DNA of 64,000 nt from Bacillus sp. ISL-18 (GCF_018613415.1 NZ_JAGGQG010000003.1:124001-188000), one strand, 5' to 3'. Counted from the stretch's first letter, positions 8,565 to 20,094 are shown. The notes: generated by a model not told the origin, from the sequence alone. Program-made: numbers and translations.

Positions 8565-8912
8565 ATGAATAAAGCATGGTTCTATGTTGTTTTAACATGT
8601 GTGTTTGAATGGATCTGGGTTTACGGGTTTAACACAGCCCATACGTGGTGGCAGTGGGCATTGGTTATAGCTGTCATTTTATGGGATTATCATATCCTTC
8701 CAAAGGCTTGTGAAACCCTCCCAACAGGTACGGTTTATGCTATTTTTGCGGGGATTGGTACGGTTGGTACGGTATTAATGGATGTATTCCTTTTTGGCGG
8801 CAATATCAGCCTGGGGGAAATTCTCTTTATCGCCGTCATTATTATTGGTGTAATTGGTTTGAATCTTTCCGATAATAAGGATGAAAAAGTCGCCATGAAA
8901 GGTGCCGCATAA
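8565..8912 (+). CDS. Small multidrug resistance (SMR) protein, first subunit
   Basis: About 115 residues and four predicted helices, with the essential membrane glutamate in helix 1 (VLTCVFEWIWVYGF) and the SMR signature region LPTGTVYAIFAGIGTVGTV. The start chosen is ATG 8565, eight bases after AAGAGG; a GTG at 8556 overlaps that site. It pairs with the next gene, only two bases away, as a heterodimeric SMR pump like YkkCD/YvdRS. No guanidine riboswitch is visible upstream. Substrates (guanidinium-type or quaternary cations) are inferred from the family. Confidence 0.92.
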   Translation: MNKAWFYVVLTCVFEWIWVYGFNTAHTWWQWALVIAVILWDYHILPKACETLPTGTVYAIFAGIGTVGTVLMDVFLFGGNISLGEILFIAVIIIGVIGLNLSDNKDEKVAMKGAA

Positions 8913-8914
8913 CT

Positions 8915-9229
8915 ATGGGCTGGTTATTCGTTTTGTTAGCTGCTGCGAGTGAGGTTACCGGTGCTGTAGGACTAAAATTGTATAGTCAGCAAAAGAATGT
9001 CCGTAATGGAATCATTTATATTGGTGGATTCGGAGCTTCGCTTGCCTTTTTATATGGATCGTTTCAGTTTCTCCAACTGAGTATCGCCTATGCCGTTTGG
9101 GTTGGAATTGGAACGGCTGGGGCTGTTTTCATTAATATGTTTCTGTTAGGAGAATCTAAAAGTGCTGGACGTATATTTAGTGTTATATTGATTATTATCG
9201 GGGTTATAGGGTTAAATGCCCTATCTTAA
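8915..9229 (+). CDS. Small multidrug resistance (SMR) protein, second subunit
   Basis: 104 residues and four helices, with the conserved glutamate in helix 1 (LAAASEVTGAVGLKLYS) and AYAVWVGIGTAGAV in helix 3. It follows the first SMR gene by two bases and ends at a strong terminator. Paired SMR genes generally function as antiparallel heterodimers exchanging cations for protons. Confidence 0.92.
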   Translation: MGWLFVLLAAASEVTGAVGLKLYSQQKNVRNGIIYIGGFGASLAFLYGSFQFLQLSIAYAVWVGIGTAGAVFINMFLLGESKSAGRIFSVILIIIGVIGLNALS

Positions 9230-9266
9230 AAAATCTGTCAGCAGGCCGCTGACAGATTTTTTTTTA
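9230..9266. terminator. Bidirectional terminator between SMR pair and aldo/keto reductase
   Basis: AAAATCTGTCAGC (9230-9242) and GCTGACAGATTTT (9248-9260) form a perfect 13-bp stem with an AGGCC loop and T/A runs on both sides, serving the two convergent genes. Confidence 0.9.
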
Positions 9267-10256
9267 GCTATTTAAGATATCTTCAATTCGTGCTAATTCT
9301 TCGTCTGTAAAGTCGAGGTTGTTCAAAGCCGCAACATTTTCCTCAATTTGACTGACACGGCTCGCACCAATTAAAACGGTTGTCACTTTGCCGCCTCGTA
9401 ATACCCATGAAAGCGCCATCTGCGATAAGCTTTGACCACGTTCAACAGCCATTTCGTTTAATTTCCGGACTTGTTCAAGTACTTCCGGTGTGACATGTTC
9501 TTTTTGCAAGAATCCTGTTGGACTCGCTGCACGGGAGTCTGCTGGAATTCCTGTTAAGTATTTGTTCGTTAACAAACCTTGTGCTAATGGACTAAAGGCA
9601 ATTGAGCCAACTCCATTTTCTTGTAATACATCTTGCAATCCATCCTCAATCCATCTGTTAAACATTGAATATTTAGGCTGATGGATTAGCAGCGGTGTAC
9701 CTAACTGATTCAAGATTTGAATGGCTTCAGTGGTCTGCTCGGCACTGTAATTAGAAATTCCAACATAGAGCGCTTTTCCTTGACGGACAATCGAGTCTAA
9801 AGCGGTCATGGTTTCTTCGATTGGTGTATTTGGGTCTGGACGATGTGAGTAAAAAATGTCTACATAATCAAGGCCCATTCGTTTGAGACTTTGATCTAAG
9901 CTAGAGATTAGATATTTTCTGGAACCCCAATCTCCATATGGACCAGGCCACATATAATAGCCTGCTTTTGTTGAAATGACCATTTCATCACGATAAGGAG
10001 CAAAATCTGTTTTTAACATACGGCCAAACATTTCTTCCGCAGAACCTGCCGGCGGGCCATAATTATTGGCTAAATCGAAGTGGGTAATCCCTAAATCAAA
10101 GGCTCTTCTCAACATGTCCCTGCCATTTTCGTATGTATCGACGCCGCCAAAATTATGCCAAAGTCCTAAAGATATAGCCGGTAGCAATAACCCAGAGCGG
10201 CCAGTTCGATTGTATTTCATGGTTTCGTAACGATTTTCTGCTGCTTGGTAAACCAT
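9264..10256 (-). CDS. Aldo/keto reductase (YghZ / L-glyceraldehyde 3-phosphate reductase type)
   Basis: 330 residues. The N-terminal block (ISLGLWHNFGGVDTYENGRD, THFDLANNYGPPAGSAEEMFG) and the segment STKAGYYMWPGPYGDWGSRK are distinctive of the E. coli YghZ/Kv-beta-like AKR subgroup, which reduces L-glyceraldehyde 3-phosphate and methylglyoxal with NADPH. The catalytic tetrad is in place (D near 61, Y near 66, K near 97, H near 138 in DIFYSHRPD). A cofactor-binding tail (VLIGASRVSQIEEN) is present. It is a single gene ending at the bidirectional terminator. Physiological substrate is inferred from the subgroup. Confidence 0.9.
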   Translation of the reverse strand: MVYQAAENRYETMKYNRTGRSGLLLPAISLGLWHNFGGVDTYENGRDMLRRAFDLGITHFDLANNYGPPAGSAEEMFGRMLKTDFAPYRDEMVISTKAGYYMWPGPYGDWGSRKYLISSLDQSLKRMGLDYVDIFYSHRPDPNTPIEETMTALDSIVRQGKALYVGISNYSAEQTTEAIQILNQLGTPLLIHQPKYSMFNRWIEDGLQDVLQENGVGSIAFSPLAQGLLTNKYLTGIPADSRAASPTGFLQKEHVTPEVLEQVRKLNEMAVERGQSLSQMALSWVLRGGKVTTVLIGASRVSQIEENVAALNNLDFTDEELARIEDILNS

Positions 10257-10357
10257 AGTAATCCCTCACTTTCCTTATGTAAACCCTTCCACTATTATAA
10301 TCGACTTGGGTTTATTTCTAAAGGAATGTTGCTTGGCAACTAAATCTATTTTCTCCC

Positions 10358-12022
10358 CTACCTTATCCTAGCTAATTCCTCTAAAAATGCTGGTCTTCTT
10401 TTGTGTTTTTCCCTTAACTCTGTAATAAGATGGTGAGAAGCGATTGTCCCGCAAGCCTTTTTATACGTTTTAATCAATGCACAGACTTTCCGGTATTTTT
10501 TTCGATCAGTCGCTTCATCCGCTGATTGAGTTATATAGTAAGAAAACACATCATTGACCTCTTTAGGATATTCATTAATTAGATATGGATAATATTCCGT
10601 AATTACCAATTTATTGTGCTGACAATAGCGCAAAAGCTCCGCTTTCAAATCCTCCTGTATTAAAATCGATACATACGAAGAAGGCGGGTATTCTTGCTTG
10701 CCAAATTCATCAACAATTCCTCGCAAAATCGCCTCCCATTCACTTGCGGGATATAACTCTTTTAACTTTTGATAGTATTTAAATTCATTTTTAAATAAAA
10801 GCTCCCTTGCTAGGCTTTTCTGCCCCTCAATATCACCAATCAACTCATATGCTTGATAGCGGTATTCTTTCCAATCATGAACAAGCCCACGATATTCTTT
10901 ATCCGCTTCCTCCCCATCTAAGCATAGCTGAATCACTTTTTTATAGTCTTCTGATTCCAGCTCCAAAGCAATAGCCTTTTTTCTGAATTCACTAAAACGG
11001 ATATTTTCATAAATAAACTTCTTAGCTGCACCCATCCCCTCACATCTTTCAATTATTTCAAGCTGCAGCAACTTCACTTCTTTTAGGTCATACCTAGCAT
11101 TCCAAGAAGTCCCGGCTTGCTCAAAAAGGATTTCTAATTGCTTTTCTAACTTCTTTCTCAATTCACTATGAAGCGAATAATAGGTACAAATCCTCAAGAG
11201 GTCGTACCGCCAGTCACTCCAGTCGTCGTAAATGGCTTTCTGCGATTCTTTTAAGATGGATTCAAAAAGTTTCCTTTGTTCTTTTTCGGGTAAGAGTTTA
11301 ACACTTGCTGAAACTGCCTTTCCCGTAATGGCTAGCGCCCAATTTATTGTGCTTCCGGCAGAGCCATCGGAATCATCCGCATGCTGAAGCATTTTTACAA
11401 CAGAAGATAAGACTGTAAGGGACAATAACACTGCATTCTGTACGTCCCCCGTATTTAGTTTCTCCTGTGCCTTCTGCAGTGTTAAATCTGCCCCTTTTAG
11501 TGCCTCGCCTATATGACGCCAATCAATAAATCCTTTTCTTTTTGCCCCACTAATATATTCCTGAATTAACTTTTTGGCAGAGGATATTTCTTCTTTATCA
11601 GGACTAAACTTAAAGAGCAATCTTTTTTCTAACTCTGGAAATTCCTCAGTTAATTTAAGAATCATGTCAATTAAATCCTCTTTGTTTTGGCTGACTAGGA
11701 TTGAATTGATACTTCTTTTCTCTTGTTCCTCAATTTTCGCTGAATCATGTATTTGAGGCCTGTTGTCTCTTAATGCATACAGAACAGCTGCCTTATGCTT
11801 ACAATATTCGTTCAAGTCGTATGGACAATCACAATACGCATTGACTACGACATCACCATTTAGATATATATTAACGTGATAAACTTCCGAACCATCTACT
11901 AGGGCCTTATATTGAATGTCATCTGAGGTAGTAAGATTTAGAATCTTTCCTTTTTTAAAATAACCTTGGCCGCGTTCAAGCACTTTATCTTCAATCCACT
12001 GCTCGAAATTAGTTAGTTTCAT
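10358..12022 (-). CDS. SWIM zinc-finger protein
   Basis: 554 residues. An N-terminal SWIM-type zinc finger (CxC-x(n)-CxH: YCDCPYDLNEYCKHKAAVLYAL, about residues 63-84) is followed by a long, mostly alpha-helical region rich in Leu/Glu/Lys without further known motifs. SWIM domains bind nucleic acid or protein and occur in bacterial SWI2/SNF2 ATPases, but there is no helicase domain here. It appears monocistronic. The specific role is unknown. Confidence 0.85.
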   Translation of the reverse strand: MKLTNFEQWIEDKVLERGQGYFKKGKILNLTTSDDIQYKALVDGSEVYHVNIYLNGDVVVNAYCDCPYDLNEYCKHKAAVLYALRDNRPQIHDSAKIEEQEKRSINSILVSQNKEDLIDMILKLTEEFPELEKRLLFKFSPDKEEISSAKKLIQEYISGAKRKGFIDWRHIGEALKGADLTLQKAQEKLNTGDVQNAVLLSLTVLSSVVKMLQHADDSDGSAGSTINWALAITGKAVSASVKLLPEKEQRKLFESILKESQKAIYDDWSDWRYDLLRICTYYSLHSELRKKLEKQLEILFEQAGTSWNARYDLKEVKLLQLEIIERCEGMGAAKKFIYENIRFSEFRKKAIALELESEDYKKVIQLCLDGEEADKEYRGLVHDWKEYRYQAYELIGDIEGQKSLARELLFKNEFKYYQKLKELYPASEWEAILRGIVDEFGKQEYPPSSYVSILIQEDLKAELLRYCQHNKLVITEYYPYLINEYPKEVNDVFSYYITQSADEATDRKKYRKVCALIKTYKKACGTIASHHLITELREKHKRRPAFLEELARIR

Positions 12023-12076
12023 ACACTCACCCCTAAGAATAATTATTTATTATTCTACCATTTTTCAGCTTTCTCT

Positions 12077-12112
12077 AAAAAAAAAGGGCTTGTCCTATCT
12101 CAGGACAAGCTC
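12077..12112 (-). terminator. Terminator of the downstream GH1 gene
   Basis: GAGCTTGTCCT and AGGACAAGCCC form an 11-base stem (12086-12096/12102-12112) followed on the minus strand by a run of nine T. Confidence 0.88.
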
Positions 12113-12126
12113 TTCTTAAATTAATT

Positions 12127-13560
<1,434 letters not shown>

Positions 13561-13615
13561 CTAAGGCTATGTAACCCGTTATCTTCAGAAACTTACTTGT
13601 GTAATTTCTTAGGGG

Positions 13616-13987
13616 GGTTATGAACCTCTCTTATCTGTCGAAAATCAAATCGTGCCATGTTCTTCAGTGGTTATGAACCCCTCTTATCTGTCGAAATTCA
13701 ATCGCGACATGTCCTTCAGGGGTTAAGAAACCCTCTTATCTGTCGAAATCCAATCGCGACATGTCCTTCAAGGGTTATGAACCTTTCTTATCAGTCGAAA
13801 TTCAATCACGACATGTTCTTCAGGGGTTATGAACCTCTCTTATCTGTCGAAACTAAATTGCGACGTGTCCTTCAGCGGTTATGAACCCTTCTTATCTGTC
13901 GAAATCCAATCGCGACCTGTCCTTCAGGGGTTATGAACCCCTCTTATCTGTCGAAACTCAGTCGCGCCATGTCCTTCAGAGGTTAAG
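13616..13987. repeat. Tandem array A: seven 52-bp hairpin-containing units
   Basis: The GGTTA landmark recurs at 13616, 13669, 13721, 13773, 13825, 13877, 13929 and 13981: one step of 53 and six of 52. Each unit contains a GGGGTT-ATG-AACCCC type hairpin and usually a second dyad, (T)GTCG-N11-CGAC(A). Copies differ by scattered substitutions, and 52 is not a multiple of three, so this is not coding. The array fills most of the 550-base gap between the two GH1 genes. Confidence 0.9.
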
Positions 13988-14083
13988 GAGAATTTAATCT
14001 CACAACATTCATTCCAAAAGCTCAATTCCACTTCAAAATAAGAAAAGCCGGAAGCAACTAAGGCTTACCGGCATGCTTTAGGT

Positions 14084-15526
<1,443 letters not shown>

Positions 15527-15611
15527 TCACCTCATAATTTTTTTATTAGTTATAAATTGTTGAATAATATATGAAGGAAGCAAGGGAAATTGGAATTCCC
15601 CTGTCCTAAAC

Positions 15612-17477
15612 TTACTGCAATGCTAGGAATGCCTCACGAGCATTAATGTTTCCTTTTTTTACAGGTTCAATGGTTTGATAGCGATCAGGATTTGTTATAA
15701 TGACTGGTGTAATTAAGTCATATCCTTCTGCCTTAATAGCATCCATATCAAAGGTTACAAGTGTTTGGCCCACTTCAACAAAGTCGCCATCTTTCACATG
15801 TGCAGTGAAATGTTTTCCTTCTAGTCTTACTGTTTCCAAACCAACATGGATTAAGATTTCTGCGCCATTATCACTTGTAATCCCGATGGCATGCTTTGTT
15901 TTAAAAATAGTTGTTACTCTACCAGTAACAGGAGAAACTACTTTTCCTTCCTGCGGCTGGATCGCTAAACCTTTACCCATAATTCCAGTCGAGAACGTTG
16001 GGTCATTTACTTCACTTAATGTTTTTATTTCACCCTTTAAAGGGCTGAATACTTTTTCTGCTGCTACAACTAATTCAGTTTTAGTGTCTACTGTGTTAGA
16101 TTCTTCTACAGTTGTTGCATCTTGCTCTTCTTCACTTTCTACATCCTCAAATCCCATAAAGAATGATGCAACTGCACCAGCCGCGAAAGCGATTGGGAAT
16201 CCTAAAGCTGCCCAGATAAATGTGTCACCTACAAATGAAGCTAATCCTGGTAAACCTGCATTACCACCAAGGATAAAGTATTTTACACCAAGAGCGCTGT
16301 AATATGCTCCACCAACGGCTCCACCGATAAGGCCACCGATAAATGGTTTCTTAAGGCGCATGTTTACACCATACATAGCGGGCTCAGTAACACCCATAAT
16401 AGCAGTTAAGCTAGTAGTCATAGCCAAAGATTTAAACGATTTGTTTTTAGAACGTAGAGATACAGCAAATGTTGCTCCAGCTTGTCCCATGTTAGCCATA
16501 AACATGGAAGGCATAATCACATCATACCCTTTAGTTGCAATATTGTTCATGGCAATCGGCAAAAACGCATAGTGCATACCTGTCATAATGATTAATGACC
16601 ATGTTCCACCTAATAGTGCTCCTGCAAATAGTCCTGCGTGATCAAATAATGCTCCTACACCTGCTGAAAGCCAGTTCCCGATAATCGAACCTAATGGGCC
16701 TACGGCAATTAAAGTAACTGGGACAACAATCAATAATGTTAATGTTGGGACAAAGATCAGTTTGAACATGCTAGGAATAATTCGGTCAACCCATTTTTCT
16801 ACATAGGCTGCAATCCAGACGGCCAGTAAAATCGGGATAACAGTTGATGAATAAGTGACCGCCGTTACAGGAAGACCAAGGAAGTGAACCGGCTTACCTG
16901 CACTTAATAATGCTGTTATCGTTGGATGTAACAGCGCCGCTCCTATGGCTGCTGCGACATAAATGTTGCTGCCAAACTTTCTAGCTGCACTGACTCCCAG
17001 CAAGATCGGTAAGAAATAAAACGCTCCATCACCAATCGCATTTAAGATTGTGTATACTTGACTCTTATCAGATATCCAATGGAATGTTAATAAAATAGCT
17101 AGAATCCCTTTGATCATACCTGCGCCGGCAATCGCAGGCAGGATGGGTGTGAACGTACCTGAGATTACATCAAAGATCGCATTGATTGGATTTTTCCCTT
17201 TTTCAGATTTCTTACTTTTACTATCAATTTTAATCGCGCTATTTTCTAAAATAGCATTATATACTTTTGGTACATCATTTCCGATAATGATTTGGAACTG
17301 GTCTCCACTTATATTTGTGCCCATAATTCCAGGAACTTTTTCTAATCGTTTACGGTCCACCTTTGTTTGATCTTGTAAATTAAAACGTAGTCTAGTCATG
17401 CAATGAATAACATTTTGAACATTGCCTTCTCCACCGACTAATTCAAGGATGCTTATTGCTGTTTTTTTGTAGTCCAT
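15612..17477 (-). CDS. bglP: PTS beta-glucoside-specific EIIBCA
   Basis: 621 residues from ATG 17477, which follows AGGAGG; the longer frame upstream reads through the leader. The IIB domain has phospho-Cys C26 (VIHCMTRLRFNL). The IIC domain has about ten membrane segments with GITEPAMYGV-like motif (MGVTEPAMYGVNMRLKKP). The IIA domain is C-terminal (FSTGIMGKGLAIQPQEGKV, phospho-His in AEILIHVGLET). It imports and phosphorylates aryl-beta-glucosides or cellobiose/salicin-type sugars. Transcription must pass two LicT-type antiterminator/terminator modules in the leader, so expression should depend on the adjacent licT. Confidence 0.95.
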   Translation of the reverse strand: MDYKKTAISILELVGGEGNVQNVIHCMTRLRFNLQDQTKVDRKRLEKVPGIMGTNISGDQFQIIIGNDVPKVYNAILENSAIKIDSKSKKSEKGKNPINAIFDVISGTFTPILPAIAGAGMIKGILAILLTFHWISDKSQVYTILNAIGDGAFYFLPILLGVSAARKFGSNIYVAAAIGAALLHPTITALLSAGKPVHFLGLPVTAVTYSSTVIPILLAVWIAAYVEKWVDRIIPSMFKLIFVPTLTLLIVVPVTLIAVGPLGSIIGNWLSAGVGALFDHAGLFAGALLGGTWSLIIMTGMHYAFLPIAMNNIATKGYDVIMPSMFMANMGQAGATFAVSLRSKNKSFKSLAMTTSLTAIMGVTEPAMYGVNMRLKKPFIGGLIGGAVGGAYYSALGVKYFILGGNAGLPGLASFVGDTFIWAALGFPIAFAAGAVASFFMGFEDVESEEEQDATTVEESNTVDTKTELVVAAEKVFSPLKGEIKTLSEVNDPTFSTGIMGKGLAIQPQEGKVVSPVTGRVTTIFKTKHAIGITSDNGAEILIHVGLETVRLEGKHFTAHVKDGDFVEVGQTLVTFDMDAIKAEGYDLITPVIITNPDRYQTIEPVKKGNINAREAFLALQ

Positions 17478-17500
17478 GGTGATTCCTCCTGATTTTTTGT

Positions 17501-17564
17501 AAAAAAATAACCTAAGTAACAAGTGATGAAATCGACCAAATGATCCCAGCCTTGCTTCTTAGGT
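17501..17564 (-). terminator. LicT-controlled terminator 1 (bglP proximal)
   Basis: ACCTAAG (17510-17516) pairs with CTTAGGT (17558-17564) and the stem continues with a few mismatches, followed by a T-run at 17501-17507 on the minus strand. Its upstream arm overlaps RAT 1, so binding of the antiterminator there excludes the hairpin. Confidence 0.8.
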
Positions 17565-17590
17565 TTTGCCTGCATTACCAGTAACAATCC
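17559..17590 (-). promoter_or_regulatory. Ribonucleic antiterminator (RAT) 1 before bglP
   Basis: On the minus strand the element begins GGATTGTTACTGG and ends GGCAAAACCTAA, the hallmark of LicT/SacT-family RAT hairpins. It overlaps the promoter-proximal arm of the terminator below it. Confidence 0.88.
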
Positions 17591-17673
17591 TGTGATAAAC
17601 GTATTAAATTTATTCTGCCGAAGCAGCTGTAAGTTCTGGCCAGTTCCTGCAACTGTACTTCGACTTAGGAAAT

Positions 17674-17730
17674 AAAAAAAACCTAAATTGCACGCTATAC
17701 ACCATAAGGTGATAAACATACAATTTAGGT
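17674..17730 (-). terminator. LicT-controlled terminator 2 (bglP distal)
   Basis: ACCTAAATTG (17681-17690) and CAATTTAGGT (17721-17730) pair perfectly, with an inner ATACACC/GGTGAT stem and a T-run at 17674-17680. It lies immediately after licT and shares six bases with RAT 2. Confidence 0.85.
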
Positions 17731-17756
17731 TTTGCCTGCTTGATCAGTAACAATCC
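17725..17756 (-). promoter_or_regulatory. Ribonucleic antiterminator (RAT) 2, between licT and bglP
   Basis: The element starts GGATTGTTACTG and ends GGCAAAACCTAA on the minus strand. It is nearly identical to RAT 1 and RAT 3 at its conserved ends and differs in the middle. Confidence 0.88.
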
Positions 17757-17835
17757 TAAAAAATTAATATTAATTTGTAAATTCATAGTAGCACACGCTT
17801 TCATTTCCTGTCAACGCTTTCTCCTAAAAAACTTT

Positions 17836-18669
17836 TTAGGATCTATTTACTACACGTTCAATATGAATAGTAAGGTAAGCCATTTCCTCTTTTGTCAGCT
17901 GATGGTTATGCGTTTTTTCAATAAAATCGCGAATTTTCTGCACGCAAGCAAAGGCTTCTTTTTGCTTCTCTTTGACCATTTCATAGAGAAAATCATCTTC
18001 GTTGTTGTACGGAGAATCAGTATATAATCGCTGTGCAAAAAATTTGAGATGAGTCAGAAATCGGAAATAGTTCAATGATTCCTCATCAAGCTCTATCTTG
18101 AAATGGTACTTAACAATATTTAGAATATCCTGAATTAATTTCGTCATATTCACGACATTCGGCATTTCTTCATTTAACTCTGCATTGACAATATGCATGG
18201 CAATAAAGCCCGCCTCATCCTGCGGAAGAGTAATTCCTAGCATTTCTTGAATCTTTGCTATAGCCTTTAAACCGATCGCATATTCGTCAGCATAAATTCG
18301 TTTGATTTCCCAAAGTAATGGATTTGAAATAATTAATCCTTTTTGACTTCTCTCAATCGCAAAGGTGATATGATCCGTTAACGAAACATAGATACTGTCA
18401 TTTAATTTTTTGCCCAGTCTCTCTTTCGCGTAGGAAATAATCCGTTCAGAAACATCCATGTATTCCATCGGAACATCATACAATAGGGTTTTAAACTTTT
18501 CCGTGACATCCTTATTATCTAACTTAAACGTTTTCTCGATCTTGGATTCGTCCACAAGGTCACCGGGTCTTTTTTGGAACGCAATCCCTCTGCCCATAAC
18601 AACAAGTTCTTTCATATGGGCATCGATCACACTGATGACATTATTATTAATTACTTTCGCAATTTTCAA
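17836..18669 (-). CDS. licT: BglG-family transcription antiterminator LicT
   Basis: About 277 residues and close to B. subtilis LicT throughout. The N-terminal CAT RNA-binding domain (KIAKVINNNVISVID, ELVVMGRGIAFQKRPGD) is followed by PRD1 (SLTDHITFAIERSQKG) and PRD2 (DEAGFIAMHIVNAELNEEMPN, TIHIERVV) with the regulatory histidines. The start chosen is TTG 18669, which gives the family N-terminus K-I-A-K-V after AGAGGTG; a GTG in frame lies inside that ribosome binding site. When dephosphorylated by substrate-bound BglP and activated by HPr, LicT binds RAT RNA. It has a RAT of its own upstream, so it is autoregulated. Confidence 0.95.
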   Translation of the reverse strand: MKIAKVINNNVISVIDAHMKELVVMGRGIAFQKRPGDLVDESKIEKTFKLDNKDVTEKFKTLLYDVPMEYMDVSERIISYAKERLGKKLNDSIYVSLTDHITFAIERSQKGLIISNPLLWEIKRIYADEYAIGLKAIAKIQEMLGITLPQDEAGFIAMHIVNAELNEEMPNVVNMTKLIQDILNIVKYHFKIELDEESLNYFRFLTHLKFFAQRLYTDSPYNNEDDFLYEMVKEKQKEAFACVQKIRDFIEKTHNHQLTKEEMAYLTIHIERVVNRS

Positions 18670-18681
18670 GTCAATCACCTC

Positions 18682-18729
18682 TAAAAAAATAAAAACCTAA
18701 AACTAACCATAATGGCATTAGTCTTAGGT
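18682..18729 (-). terminator. LicT-controlled terminator 3 (licT leader)
   Basis: ACCTAAAACTAA (18695-18706) pairs with TTAGTCTTAGGT (18718-18729) with one mismatch, followed by an A/T-rich run giving mostly T on the minus strand. Confidence 0.8.
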
Positions 18730-18755
18730 TTTGCCTGATTTAACAGTAACAATCC
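18724..18755 (-). promoter_or_regulatory. Ribonucleic antiterminator (RAT) 3 before licT
   Basis: GGATTGTTACTG to GGCAAAACCTAA on the minus strand, overlapping the arm of terminator 3. It implies that licT transcription itself needs LicT. Confidence 0.87.
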
Positions 18756-18847
18756 TATAATATAAAAATTAAATTAATAAAATCTTAACATCAATTACGA
18801 AGACAAGCAATAATTAAAAGAACGATAAATAGGAAAATCAGCCCTTG

Positions 18848-19342
18848 TTACTTTTTGGGGAGGAGCCGTTGGATTAATGATTTGGGTTTCTTACGTACTT
18901 TTTCAACCATGTATTGAAATCCGTACATAAGGACAGATTTGGCCATAAATAAGATTCCCATTTGATAATTCTTCATGCGAACGAGAGTGACAATACCCAT
19001 TCTCTTTAGTACAAACATGCCGGGATAGACAAACAAAAAGTCCGTGACTACGTTCACAATTAGATAGCGAAAGAAGTTGCCAAATGTAAATTTTAAAATC
19101 CATATCGAACCAATTATAAACGGTCCTAAAAGGAACGGCAATTCCCCCATTGTATTAGGAATTAATTTTTCATAAAATTTCCACCAGACTCTTTTTTTGG
19201 CCATTATGCTTTCTACAGCTATCCAGACCATCATAAAAAAGGCCGCTGGTAAAAAGCGTTTAAAGTTTCTTTTTCCGAGCATTGGCACCGACAGCCAGGG
19301 TACTAACATTAACACGAATAAAAACATTTTATTATGCTTCAT
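18848..19342 (-). CDS. Hypothetical membrane protein
   Basis: 164 residues, strongly hydrophobic, with about four membrane segments separated by basic loops (KRNFKRF, KKRVWWKF) and a basic C-terminal tail (RKKPKSLIQRLLPKK). The ribosome binding site AAAGGA lies eight bases before ATG. I do not recognise the family. It is upstream of the licT operon on the same strand and divergent from queT. Confidence 0.75.
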   Translation of the reverse strand: MKHNKMFLFVLMLVPWLSVPMLGKRNFKRFLPAAFFMMVWIAVESIMAKKRVWWKFYEKLIPNTMGELPFLLGPFIIGSIWILKFTFGNFFRYLIVNVVTDFLFVYPGMFVLKRMGIVTLVRMKNYQMGILFMAKSVLMYGFQYMVEKVRKKPKSLIQRLLPKK

Positions 19343-19496
19343 CTATAGCCATTCCTTTTTTATTTTTAATATGCGCAGTATTCAGTGGTATTATTTACTA
19401 TTTTGGAAAATAATTCTATATTATTATTTCAAAATAATGTCATTGACTCATGTTTATTTTTATAATAATATATTAGTTTGCAAGTATTCTAATTTA

Positions 19497-19535
19497 ACGT
19501 GGTTCGAGAACCTCCCACGTAAAAAAACTAAGGAG
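19497..19535 (+). ncRNA. preQ1-I riboswitch
   Basis: P1 arms ACGTGG (19497-19502) and CCACGT (19515-19520) enclose a loop, followed by the A-rich tail AAAAAAACTA that forms the pseudoknot and runs straight into AGGAG (19531-19535). This compact pattern with the ribosome binding site in the tail is that of a class I preQ1 riboswitch acting on translation. The downstream gene is a predicted queuosine-precursor transporter, which fits exactly. Confidence 0.9.
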
Positions 19536-19543
19536 AAATGAAT

Positions 19544-20083
19544 ATGGAGAAATTTGCTCAGTCGGCGAGTACAAATGCCAGAACAGACAAAGGGCACAGT
19601 AATGTGCAAGGGATTGTCGTAAATGGGATTATTGCAGCGTTGTATATTGCAGTTTCTGCATTGATTCAACCGTTTGGGTTTACTCAAGTACAGTTCCGTG
19701 TATCGGAGATGTTTAATCATTTAGTCGTTTTTAATAAAAAGTACATTTACGGGATTGTTTTAGGGGTATTTTTGACGAATTTATTTTTTTCGCCAATGAA
19801 GGCTTACGATTTAATTTTTGGAGTGGGACAATCGGTGATTGCTTTAGTCATTACCATTCTTTGCTCACGGTTTATTAAAGGAATTTGGGCTAGAATGATC
19901 GTCAACACCCTTGTTTTCACGGTCACGATGTTCTTGATTGCGCTTGAACTGCATTTAGCTTTTGATCTGCCCTTCCTATTCACATGGCTGACCACCGCTA
20001 TTGGTGAATTGGTTGTTATGGCCGTAGGTATGCCGGTAATGTATATTTTAAATAAACGTGTCCATTTTGAGAAAATGGTTTAA
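19544..20083 (+). CDS. queT: QueT-family queuosine precursor transporter
   Basis: 179 residues from ATG 19544, eight bases after AAGGAG; an ATG at 19538 is too close to it. Five or six membrane segments are present, with the family block ALYIAVSALIQPFGF, QVQFRVSEMFNHLVVF and GQSVIALVI. QueT proteins are substrate-binding (S) components of ECF-type importers for preQ0/preQ1-type precursors of tRNA queuosine. The riboswitch directly upstream supports the role. The gene ends at a terminator at 20095. Confidence 0.92.
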   Translation: MEKFAQSASTNARTDKGHSNVQGIVVNGIIAALYIAVSALIQPFGFTQVQFRVSEMFNHLVVFNKKYIYGIVLGVFLTNLFFSPMKAYDLIFGVGQSVIALVITILCSRFIKGIWARMIVNTLVFTVTMFLIALELHLAFDLPFLFTWLTTAIGELVVMAVGMPVMYILNKRVHFEKMV

Positions 20084-20094
20084 TTTTAAACGGA

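Noticed and set aside
13657..13884. 75-codon frame inside repeat array A
   Set aside because: The period of 52 is not a multiple of three, so the frame is an accident of the repeats.
13616..13987. CRISPR array in the beta-glucoside region
   Set aside because: The whole 52-base unit repeats with no unique spacers and there are no cas genes. The same applies to array B at 45910-46267.
15700..16302. 200-codon frame antisense to bglP
   Set aside because: It lies within the strongly supported PTS gene, lacks a ribosome binding site and resembles no family.
17453..17804. Two short frames across the licT-bglP leader
   Set aside because: They run through the antiterminator hairpins and terminators and lack ribosome binding sites.
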